Shown: positions 1-6,508 of the stretch, in pieces
Position numbering within the stretch: the first letter of the stretch is position 1
Layout: each line of letters begins with the position of its first letter
Source: Fidelibacterota bacterium
GTDB taxonomy: Bacteria > Marinisomatota > Marinisomatia > Marinisomatales > UBA8229
NCBI GenBank assembly: GCA_002686675.1
Contig: NYYF01000046.1
Span: 1 to 6,508, forward strand
Direction of reading: 5' to 3'
DNA: 6,508 nt
Made by a program: the position numbers and the translations under genes
The notes under the pieces: model-generated
What the model saw: the letters and a program-made list of their open reading frames with translations, nothing else
What the model was told of the DNA's origin: nothing
The model's database searches: none

Positions 1-3000
1 CTTATAACAGGGGAATTATCACTGGATCTCCTTGAAATAAATGAAATGAAGATAGCACTTAAAGGTGATTCTATTATTAAAAGTGGAGTAGGGAAAAAAA
101 TCGAATTAGGTTTTCCTAAGTTCCCGTTTCATATTGATGATTTGCGATTGAACGGAAAAATGGAAATGACAAATATGGATATTGTTTATAATTTTGATCT
201 GGAATTTGCTGGTAACACTAGTTACCAATCTCAGGAACTCAATATAGGTGTTAACAATTTGGTTGTTAATTATGGGGACTCTTTATTTAGAGTTGATTTG
301 AATGAGTCATCCATGAAAATAGAAAAAGGCGGATTAATATTATCACAAATAAGCGGAGTGGCTTCAAGTATTCCATTTGAGGGAGATTTATTTTATTCTT
401 GGATGCCTGACGCACATTTTTCCGGAGAAATGATTATAGGGAAAGTATCATTACCTGAAGATTTTTTTGGTGATATTCCCATGAAACCTGTTTTTTCCTC
501 TTTATCAACTTCGATAAAGTTTGAATCTGATTTAACAAATTTTTATGGTATTGCAGAAGTCTTCAATGATCTTGGTTTGAATTTACATGGGAAATTTTCC
601 TTGAAAACCCTCCCTGAGGAGTTATTGGTGGAAACAATAGAACTGAAAAGTGACTCCACAATGTTGAAAGTAAATGGAATTTTGAAAGATTCAGGCAGGG
701 TAAATGGAAATATTCTATTATCAAATTTAGACTTAAATCAGTGGCTCATAGACCAAGAGAATACGAATATTTCAGGAATGGTTTTGATCGAAGGATTGAT
801 GAGTGATGGTATACTATCAAATTTGTTTCTAACAACAGAAGTTCAAGAGTCAAAGTTATATTTAGAGGATTTAGTTTCCATTTCAGGTACTATTTCATAT
901 CATGACAGTTTAGTGGAATTTATTGATCCCCTTACTTTATCTATTGGACCTAGTTCGATTATTATGAAGGGAAATGTAAACCTAAGATCTGAAAGTATAG
1001 ATTTGACATTTGATATGAAAGAAGCAGATGTTTTTATTATTAATAATTTTTGGTCTGACTCTCTTGAAACAGGAGTAGCTACTGGGCAGATGAATGTATC
1101 TGGTTCGTTTACTGAACCTTCATTGGATGCTGACTTGTTTTGCAGGAATATTCTGTATAAAGATGCTTCTTTAGAAGAAATGGAAATTCATTCAAGTTTT
1201 GATAACAGTAAAAATGTTGAAAATGGTTTTGCTCATATTATTTTTGAAAATGGTATCTGGAAGGATTACCATTTCGACAATGGTACTGTTGATCTGAAAT
1301 TTATTTCTGGAGTAGTAGAATTAGAGAATATTCAAATGAATAAAGGGAATGATTTTCTTCAATTATCTGGGAGAATTGAAGAAAATGGAAATGTGTTTCT
1401 TGATCGATTACAAGCAGCTTATGAAGGGCATTATTTAGCTCTCCTGAGTCCATTAAACTTCATCCTAAAGGATAAATCAATTATTGTAAAACCTTTTGTG
1501 CTTCACGTTGACGATGGGGTGGTTGAGGGATATTTTCACAAGAAAAAATTATTGGATGGAAGGTTTAAACTTTCGAATATTGAATCTTCCTTAATTTCTC
1601 CTTTTATTCAGGATAATCGTTTCAAAATATCCGGAATGATTTTTGGGGAACTTGGAGTCCATGAGTCAATAGAAAAGTATAATTATTCCTCAGATATTTC
1701 TTTGAAAAAGGGGTCAATTTTAGGACAGAAATTTGACGATTTAGTCGTTTCATTATTTGTTCGTGATGAAATAATGCATATTGAAGAATTAACCTTGATT
1801 AATGGGGATAAAACAGGTTTGCAAGTAATGGGGACTTTGCCATTAAAGAGCCAGAGTGGGCAACCAATTGAAATTGATTTGAATACAAAATTCTCAAACT
1901 TAGATCTGGAAATATTACCACAGGTGATTCCAGACTGGTTTCATCTCGGAGGTCAAATAAGCGGTAATTTTATAGTAGGTGGTACAACAGAAAAGACCCT
2001 TTTTGATTTTGATGTGGCCATTAGTAATGCAGTGTTTGACAAAATACAATTTGGTCAGGTGAAAGGTATAGGAAGTTATGATGGAAAAAACTTGAGTTTT
2101 TCCCAATTTTCTTCAGACCAAGAGAAAAGTCATTTGGGAGGTACTGCATCTTTACCGTTTGATTATAATATAGGGTCAGCTCATTTTGGACAAACAACCT
2201 TAGATAATCCTCTCTATTTGGACGTGGGGGGGCATACAAAAGATCTTAGTTTTATTACTCAATATCTAACGGGTGTGGACTCTATTATAGGAGATTTTAA
2301 TATCAAACTGGGATTAAATGGTACTTGGCAGAATCTTATTCGGGATGGATGGATACGGATAAATGATGCTAAAATTTTTACCAACCTTCTAAAAAGCCCG
2401 ATTGATAGAGTTGATGGATATGGAAAGTTAATAAGGAACCGATTAAATATAGAAAGTTTGAACGGAATTATGGTTAAGTCAATGGAGAAACAACAGGGAA
2501 AAAATTTGTTTCTTACTGGTAGTATGGATATGAGTAAATTTTTCCAGCCTTACTTTGATATCTGGATTACTGGTGAAAATATTTACTTTGAAGCGCTCCA
2601 AGAGGATATAAAAGGTTTAGTGAATTTGGATGCTAGTATGAAAGGGAAAGATGAGATTACAGTTAGCGGGAAAATTCCGCTCTTAGATGTAGAGATGTAC
2701 AAGGAATTTACATCCTCAAACATAGCAGGTTCTTTTTCAAAAGAAGGGCGCGTCTCATTTAATTATAAGATTAATTTTCCAATTATTGGAGATTTCACCT
2801 TATTAAACAACCAGATTGATGCACGTTTTGGAGGAGATATAAATATTACAAAACTGGGAATATTTCCTGCAGATTTTTCCGGAGAAGCTATTTTTGAGGA
2901 AGGAAAATTTTATTACTCTGGTGACATCTTCACAATAACAGAAGGATATTTAATTTTTGATAAAAAAGAATTCAATCCCTATTTTAATATGACTGCTATC

Positions 3001-3504
3001 ACAACCATTGATGATGAACAAATTGATATTTCTTTTACTGGTCCATTAAGCAATCCAAATTTAATACTAACTTCCGGAAGTGGTTTTTCGCAAAGTGATA
3101 TCTTGGAATTATTGACCTGGGGTAAACGATTCGAAGATCAGGAGATATCTTATTCAGGAATTGGAACCAGAGCGACAAGTTTGGTTGAAGGATGGCTTGA
3201 TACTCAATTAGATCGAAAGTTAATCCAACTTAGCGGTTTGGATCAATTTGGAATTTTAAAGAAAGTTAAAATAGAGGGTGCAACCAGTCTTTTAGATCCA
3301 GAAGGAATGAAAGATTTCAAAATAGGGGCAAATGTAACCAAAACAATTTCGTTTAATTATGCCTTTCACCGGTCTTTTTCACTCACAAATCCAAACCATG
3401 CTGTCGGTGTTGAATATAAAGTGAATAAATATCTTTCATTGATTGGTGATGTCGATCAAAATGGGAAAGTGCATGCAAAATACAAATTAAGATATGCATA
3501 TTAA
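1..3504 (+). CDS. tamB: TamB-like translocation/assembly module protein (DUF490 C-terminal domain), 5'-truncated by the window edge
   Basis: Only the C-terminal 1167 residues are present. The frame is open from base 1 (LITGELSLDLLEINE precedes the ATG at 46), so that ATG is probably internal and the N-terminal membrane anchor lies upstream. E. coli TamB has about 1260 residues, so this protein is at least as long. Most of the visible chain is alternating-polarity beta-strand sequence with recurring AsmA/TamB-type units of the form G-x-hydrophobic-x-hydrophobic-x-G, near window residues 256, 361, 541, 650, 762 and 872. Residues about 961-1042 carry the TamB/DUF490 signature: G-x-L/F-Y-Y-S-G, then EGYLIFD, FNPYFN, then D-I-S-F-T-G-P, then SQSDILELLTWGK. 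The chain ends in a beta-hairpin with a terminal Y-A-Y. In known systems TamB bridges the inner membrane to an Omp85 partner and supports outer-membrane protein insertion or phospholipid transport. The stop overlaps the next gene by 11 bases. Family assignment is strong; the exact cargo is unknown. Confidence 0.9.
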   Translation, partial: LITGELSLDLLEINEMKIALKGDSIIKSGVGKKIELGFPKFPFHIDDLRLNGKMEMTNMDIVYNFDLEFAGNTSYQSQELNIGVNNLVVNYGDSLFRVDLNESSMKIEKGGLILSQISGVASSIPFEGDLFYSWMPDAHFSGEMIIGKVSLPEDFFGDIPMKPVFSSLSTSIKFESDLTNFYGIAEVFNDLGLNLHGKFSLKTLPEELLVETIELKSDSTMLKVNGILKDSGRVNGNILLSNLDLNQWLIDQENTNISGMVLIEGLMSDGILSNLFLTTEVQESKLYLEDLVSISGTISYHDSLVEFIDPLTLSIGPSSIIMKGNVNLRSESIDLTFDMKEADVFIINNFWSDSLETGVATGQMNVSGSFTEPSLDADLFCRNILYKDASLEEMEIHSSFDNSKNVENGFAHIIFENGIWKDYHFDNGTVDLKFISGVVELENIQMNKGNDFLQLSGRIEENGNVFLDRLQAAYEGHYLALLSPLNFILKDKSIIVKPFVLHVDDGVVEGYFHKKKLLDGRFKLSNIESSLISPFIQDNRFKISGMIFGELGVHESIEKYNYSSDISLKKGSILGQKFDDLVVSLFVRDEIMHIEELTLINGDKTGLQVMGTLPLKSQSGQPIEIDLNTKFSNLDLEILPQVIPDWFHLGGQISGNFIVGGTTEKTLFDFDVAISNAVFDKIQFGQVKGIGSYDGKNLSFSQFSSDQEKSHLGGTASLPFDYNIGSAHFGQTTLDNPLYLDVGGHTKDLSFITQYLTGVDSIIGDFNIKLGLNGTWQNLIRDGWIRINDAKIFTNLLKSPIDRVDGYGKLIRNRLNIESLNGIMVKSMEKQQGKNLFLTGSMDMSKFFQPYFDIWITGENIYFEALQEDIKGLVNLDASMKGKDEITVSGKIPLLDVEMYKEFTSSNIAGSFSKEGRVSFNYKINFPIIGDFTLLNNQIDARFGGDINITKLGIFPADFSGEAIFEEGKFYYSGDIFTITEGYLIFDKKEFNPYFNMTAITTIDDEQIDISFTGPLSNPNLILTSGSGFSQSDILELLTWGKRFEDQEISYSGIGTRATSLVEGWLDTQLDRKLIQLSGLDQFGILKKVKIEGATSLLDPEGMKDFKIGANVTKTISFNYAFHRSFSLTNPNHAVGVEYKVNKYLSLIGDVDQNGKVHAKYKLRYAY

Positions 3505-5317
3505 TTTACTTTTTAACAAAAAAATATTTCTTTTGGGTATTTCTTTTTTTTCATGTTTCTTGCTAGCTAGTCAAAAAAAAACGGTAAAAACCGTAAGTAT
3601 TCTTGGTTCTGAAATAGTAAAAGAGAGTCTAATACTCTCTGCTATGAGGACGAAAAAATCAACAATCTTTTCTTTTCAGGAATTTGATTCACGCATACTC
3701 AGGCTTGATGCCATCAGTGTTAAAACATTATACATTTCAAATGGGTTTTTGGAAGTCAGTGTAGAAGATTCCACTCGAATTGTGGATGATAAAGTACATG
3801 TATTTTTAAAAATATCTGAAGGAAAGCAATACTTTTTACGTTCAGTAGAAATTCAAGGAAACCAAACCATTACTGATAAAACAATTAATAAAATATTAGA
3901 ATTCATACCGAAAAAACCGTATGACCCTGTCACAGCAAATAAAAATTTATCTTTAGTTAGACAAGAGTATGAACAATATGGGAAATTATTTTCATCAATA
4001 ATGATCACCGACAAAATTGGAGATTCTGTAAATGTTCAACTTCAAGTTGAAGAAGGTCCCGATGTATACATAGACACTTTTTTTATCGAAGGTCTCCAGA
4101 ATTTGGGGGAAGATAATATCACTAGGGAAATAAAATTCAAATCGGGCGATCTTTACAAAAAAGAGGAAATAGATTTAACAAAGCGAAGAATACTGCAAAC
4201 AGGTGTATTTTCTTATGCTGGAATCACACCCTTGCCGGTTGCAGGAAGTGACACTACTGTAAATGTGTTGATTGAACTACGACAATTCACACCTAAACAA
4301 TGGTCATCTGAGGGTGGATATTTTCCCATTGAATATTATAGAGGTGTTGAACCCATCCCGGGGATAGGAGGAGAGATTGAATGGAGGAATAGAAGTTTGT
4401 CTAGATCTACAACAAACTTTTCTGCAAGAGTTATTGTACAAGGTCTTTTATCTGAGGATTACTTATATCTAATTTATCCCAAATTTGGAATGGATATGGA
4501 TTTTTCCAATCAGTGGTTTTTAAAACGTCGAATTCCAACTAAAATTAGACTTTTCTATGAAACTTTTACAAATTTAAGTCAAGAAGGATCTCTATCTCCA
4601 GTAATGCGATATGGTTTACAGCTTACGAGTCATAAAAAATTTGACAAATTTTCTTTTGTAGAGACAGGGTTGAATTGGGAACAGTTTATTGGATTTGAAA
4701 ATGATCAACAAGAGATAGAGCAAAGAACATTTAAATTGAGAGGTTATTTGGATAGATCAGATGATCCATTATTTCCATATAATGGATATCGGTTGACAGG
4801 TGAAGTTAGCCAGACCGGGGGGATATTGGGTGGTACGAGAGATTATGTTAAAATTGACCTTGGGATAAATAAATATAACCAGATACATAATAAAATAGTT
4901 TTAGCTGGGAGGCTTAAATATGGAATGATATTTGGTTGGGAGGGATCTTATAATGATGTTCAGTATGAGAAATTTTATCTTGGAGGGAGTTCAAGTCTCC
5001 GGGGCTGGGACATGCTAAAATTCAAAGTAGATGAGAATGATATGCCTAAAGGAGATATTATTCGCCTAATGATGAATTGGGAAATTCGTTTCCCGCTTTT
5101 CTGGATTCTTGGGGGTGAATTATTTATTGATGGGGGATATCTAACAGATTCCTTTCGCAATCAATCCATTGATCAAATTGAATGGGACAGAGGATTTGGT
5201 ATCACTCTTATGACTCCTCTTGTTCCACTCCGGCTGGATTTTGCAATCCCACAAAAAAAATCAACGGGTGGTATTAATTCGTGGAAAATTCAATTGGGAG
5301 CCAACTTTATTTTTTAA
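3494..5317 (+). CDS. tamA: Omp85-family outer-membrane assembly protein, TamA-like (three POTRA domains plus beta-barrel)
   Basis: Complete, 607 residues. The start is well fixed: an in-frame TAA at 3488-3490 leaves the ATG at 3494 as the first possible start. Residues 1-26 form a signal peptide (K9-K10, then a hydrophobic core) with probable signal peptidase I cleavage near A25/S26. Three POTRA domains follow at about 31-111, 114-189 and 191-263; the second opens with LRSVEIQGN and the third ends near the RRILQTGVFSYAGI segment. The barrel spans about 270-607 and includes the Omp85 motif DRSDDPLFPYNG (420-431) and the loop-6 motif LGGSSSLRGW (496-505, conserved R503). It ends in GANFIF with a C-terminal Phe, as expected of an outer-membrane beta-signal. 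Three POTRAs fit TamA rather than the usual five of BamA, and the overlap with tamB supports this. It probably acts in the outer membrane as TamB's partner. A BamA role cannot be excluded from one window. No Shine-Dalgarno is seen, so translation is probably coupled to tamB. Confidence 0.88.
   Translation: MHINLLFNKKIFLLGISFFSCFLLASQKKTVKTVSILGSEIVKESLILSAMRTKKSTIFSFQEFDSRILRLDAISVKTLYISNGFLEVSVEDSTRIVDDKVHVFLKISEGKQYFLRSVEIQGNQTITDKTINKILEFIPKKPYDPVTANKNLSLVRQEYEQYGKLFSSIMITDKIGDSVNVQLQVEEGPDVYIDTFFIEGLQNLGEDNITREIKFKSGDLYKKEEIDLTKRRILQTGVFSYAGITPLPVAGSDTTVNVLIELRQFTPKQWSSEGGYFPIEYYRGVEPIPGIGGEIEWRNRSLSRSTTNFSARVIVQGLLSEDYLYLIYPKFGMDMDFSNQWFLKRRIPTKIRLFYETFTNLSQEGSLSPVMRYGLQLTSHKKFDKFSFVETGLNWEQFIGFENDQQEIEQRTFKLRGYLDRSDDPLFPYNGYRLTGEVSQTGGILGGTRDYVKIDLGINKYNQIHNKIVLAGRLKYGMIFGWEGSYNDVQYEKFYLGGSSSLRGWDMLKFKVDENDMPKGDIIRLMMNWEIRFPLFWILGGELFIDGGYLTDSFRNQSIDQIEWDRGFGITLMTPLVPLRLDFAIPQKKSTGGINSWKIQLGANFIF
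3573..3594 (+). repeat. A9 homopolymer followed by a short inverted repeat inside the tamA-like gene
   Basis: Nine consecutive A residues (3573-3581) encode Q27-K28-K29 and part of T30, just after the predicted signal-peptide cleavage site. They run directly into a perfect 5-bp inverted repeat, ACGGT (3581-3585), loop AAAA, ACCGT (3590-3594). Read on the opposite strand, the same element is a small hairpin followed by a T tract, resembling a weak intrinsic terminator, but no minus-strand gene is present for it to serve. The structure is visible; any role is speculative. Confidence 0.45.
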
Positions 5318-5359
5318 ATTAAAAATTGGATTTTTTTAAGGTAAACTTCCTATTTTATT

Positions 5360-5400
5360 TTGAACGAACAATTGATTTCACATAAATTAAACAGTATTGT
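5360..5400 (+). promoter_or_regulatory. Possible sigma70-type promoter elements upstream of the TPR lipoprotein gene
   Basis: Two overlapping candidates each have a 17-base spacer: TTGAAC (5360-5365) with TAAATT (5383-5388), and TTGATT (5372-5377) with TATTGT (5395-5400). Each hexamer matches the consensus at four of six positions. The second would place transcription start about 20 bases before the ATG at 5429. In such AT-rich DNA these matches arise easily by chance, and the sigma factor preference of the host is unknown. The 111-base gap is nevertheless the only place in the window where a new promoter is likely. Confidence 0.3.
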
Positions 5401-5418
5401 TAATAAATAAATATTATC

Positions 5419-5423
5419 AGGGA
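5419..5423 (+). promoter_or_regulatory. Shine-Dalgarno site of the TPR lipoprotein gene
   Basis: AGGGA lies five bases before the ATG at 5429, a normal spacing. It is the only clear ribosome binding site in the window. The starts at 3494 and 6176 have no comparable purine-rich site, which suggests that this gene initiates independently while the other two depend on coupling or on leaderless-like or A/U-rich initiation. The site confirms the chosen start, which also gives a complete lipoprotein signal peptide. Confidence 0.6.
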
Positions 5424-5428
5424 AAAAT

Positions 5429-6163
5429 ATGAAAATAAAGCTACTAATATTGGGTATTGTCCTAACTCTGTTTTCTGGTTGTGGAAAATCACCGCAAGAA
5501 GTGATGCAGATCGGACAGGAACATCTTTTAAATGAAAAATATGGTTTTGCTCTTAAGTCATTCCAAATTATTTTTGAAAAACATTCACATGATTCTTTGG
5601 CTGACAGTGCAGGTTATCAAATTGTCAGGATCTACCTCGATTACCTCAATGATTATGATAATGGGTATAAAACGCTGAATAGCCTAGTGAATAACTATCC
5701 TGATTCAGATTATGGAATAAGAAGCAGGGAGGAAATAAGGCTATTCCCTAATTGGTTGTTTACGACAGCAGAAACAAAAAGGAATGCCAAGGATATTAAT
5801 GGCTCTATTAAAACACTAGATTATTTAGTGAATAAATTTCCCTCTCATGAAATTGCCCCCAAAGCCCAATATCTCATCGGAGATATTTATATGAATGATC
5901 AACGGAATTTTGATTTGGCAATTGACTCTTACCGCAAAATAATCAATGATTTTCCGGGATCAAAACAGGAGCCCCATGCCCAGTTTATGATTGGATATAT
6001 TTATGCAAATGTATTGGATGATTCTGAAAATGCCCGGGTTGAATATAATTCATTTTTACAAAAATATCCTGACCACGAGTTAACACCATCTGTAAAATTT
6101 GAATTGGATTTTATTGGCAAGGATATAAATGATATTCCCCAGCTCAAACATATAACTTCTTGA
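5429..6163 (+). CDS. TPR-repeat outer-membrane lipoprotein, BamD/CpoB(YbgF)-like
   Basis: Complete, 244 residues, starting at an ATG with an AGGGA site five bases upstream. Residues 1-17 form a lipoprotein signal peptide with lipobox F-S-G-C; Cys18 is the predicted lipidated N-terminus, followed by GKSP, with no Asp at +2. The mature chain is helical with about five TPR-like helix pairs, near residues 25-55, 57-92, 108-138, 144-176 and 182-214. The last units share AQ-x-hydrophobic-IG-x-IY openings (146-154, 184-192) and close with F/Y-P turns (NDFPGS, QKYPDH). Length and architecture resemble BamD (E. coli BamD 245 residues), and the late repeats also resemble CpoB/YbgF of the Tol-Pal system. 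Its place just after a TamB/TamA-like pair favours an envelope-assembly role as a protein-protein scaffold on the periplasmic face of the outer membrane. TPR lipoproteins are hard to assign by sequence alone, so no symbol is given. Confidence 0.82.
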   Translation: MKIKLLILGIVLTLFSGCGKSPQEVMQIGQEHLLNEKYGFALKSFQIIFEKHSHDSLADSAGYQIVRIYLDYLNDYDNGYKTLNSLVNNYPDSDYGIRSREEIRLFPNWLFTTAETKRNAKDINGSIKTLDYLVNKFPSHEIAPKAQYLIGDIYMNDQRNFDLAIDSYRKIINDFPGSKQEPHAQFMIGYIYANVLDDSENARVEYNSFLQKYPDHELTPSVKFELDFIGKDINDIPQLKHITS

Positions 6164-6175
6164 ACCTAATTTGTT

Positions 6176-6508
6176 ATGTCAGATTTTAGTTTAACTGAGA
6201 TCAATGAAAGGATTTCACGGGAATCCACCTTTGTTGATGATGTAAAAAAAGCTCTCAAAGAAGTTATTGTTGGCCAAGAAGAATTAGTGAACCGGATTCT
6301 GATTGGTATGTTGGCTAATGGGCATATTTTGTTGGAGGGAGTCCCAGGATTGGCTAAAACACTGGTTGTAAAGTCATTATCCCAATTAATTGATACAAAA
6401 TTTCAAAGGATTCAATTTACACCCGATATGTTACCTGCAGATTTAATTGGTACTCTGATTTATAACCAGCACACAGGGAAATTTGATACAAGAAAAGGAC
6501 CGATATTC
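6176..6508 (+). CDS. MoxR-family AAA+ ATPase, N-terminal part (cut by the window edge)
   Basis: The first 111 codons are present and the frame runs off the right edge. The ATG at 6176 lies 12 bases after the previous stop and has no evident Shine-Dalgarno. The protein opens with a short helical leader, then the MoxR-type IVGQE segment (31-35), HILLEGVPGLAKT (50-62) with the Walker A lysine K61 and T62, and the family signature RIQFTPDMLPADLIGT (78-93). It stops at KGPIF (107-111), just before where Walker B (normally L-x-D-E-x-N-R) would be. MoxR ATPases are soluble hexameric remodelling enzymes, usually encoded beside DUF58 and von Willebrand factor A proteins, and act as chaperones for metal-cofactor enzymes or envelope processes. 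The partner genes would lie downstream, out of view. Family assignment is very secure; the specific substrate cannot be inferred. Confidence 0.93.
   Translation, partial: MSDFSLTEINERISRESTFVDDVKKALKEVIVGQEELVNRILIGMLANGHILLEGVPGLAKTLVVKSLSQLIDTKFQRIQFTPDMLPADLIGTLIYNQHTGKFDTRKGPIF

Noticed and set aside
46..48. ATG at 46 as the true start of the TamB-like gene
   Set aside because: The frame stays open to base 1 with strand-like sequence of the same character, no Shine-Dalgarno or signal anchor is present at the ATG, and family members have an N-terminal membrane segment that is missing here.
1915..2239. Two small minus-strand open frames (1915-2106 and 2021-2239)
   Set aside because: They lie wholly inside the strongly supported tamB-like coding region, overlap each other, have no ribosome binding signal, and encode proteins with no recognisable domain.
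3581..3594. Minus-strand terminator formed by the ACGGT/ACCGT hairpin and T tract
   Set aside because: There is no minus-strand gene upstream of it to terminate, and the stem is only five bp.
4975..5160. Minus-strand open frame of 61 codons
   Set aside because: It is antisense to the conserved LRGW-containing barrel region of the Omp85 gene; its existence is explained by the codon constraints on the plus strand.
5321..5337. AAAAAT-TGG-ATTTTT inverted repeat followed by T residues just after the Omp85 stop, as a possible intrinsic terminator
   Set aside because: The stem is six bp made only of A/T pairs with a three-base loop, too weak to be a credible intrinsic terminator in AT-rich DNA.
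1..6508. CRISPR arrays, insertion sequences, tRNA genes, defence or toxin-antitoxin systems
   Set aside because: I looked for regularly spaced repeats, terminal inverted repeats, cloverleaf-like sequences and small paired genes. Coding density is near complete and every gene has a housekeeping envelope or ATPase identity, so none can be supported.

Overview
The window is AT-rich (by eye about one third G+C), and all four coding regions lie on the + strand, tightly packed. It encodes outer-membrane biogenesis proteins of a diderm (Gram-negative-type) bacterium. The base composition, the weak Shine-Dalgarno signals and the TamB-then-Omp85 gene order suggest a lineage outside the Proteobacteria, perhaps in the Fibrobacterota-Chlorobiota-Bacteroidota (FCB) sphere, such as Marinimicrobia. 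This taxonomic guess is an inference and is not secure.

Layout. Bases 1-3504 hold the C-terminal 1167 residues of a very large TamB-like translocation/assembly protein. Its reading frame is open through the left edge, so the N-terminal membrane anchor lies outside the window. It overlaps by 11 bases a complete Omp85-family gene (3494-5317) with a signal peptide, three POTRA domains and a 16-stranded-type barrel, which is the TamA-like architecture. A 111-base intergenic gap (5318-5428) follows. It is the only non-coding stretch of any size and carries weak promoter-like elements and a clear Shine-Dalgarno. Next comes a complete 244-residue TPR lipoprotein (5429-6163) of the BamD/CpoB-like type. 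After 12 bases the start of a MoxR-family AAA+ ATPase (6176 to beyond 6508) begins; it is cut off by the right edge just before Walker B.

How the genes may work together. In characterised systems TamB is anchored in the inner membrane, spans the periplasm as a long hydrophobic beta-groove, and docks with its C-terminus on the POTRA domains of the Omp85 partner TamA. The 11-base overlap makes co-expression of such a pair very likely here. The TPR lipoprotein could be an outer-membrane accessory of the same machinery (as BamD is to BamA) or an independent envelope protein. The MoxR ATPase probably starts or belongs to a separate functional module (MoxR/DUF58/VWA type) even if co-transcribed.

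I see no mobile elements, CRISPR arrays, tRNA or rRNA genes, and no convincing novel system. The more interesting points are the tamB-first gene order with overlap, the BamD-like neighbour, and an A9 tract followed directly by a small hairpin at the signal-peptide junction of the Omp85 gene.
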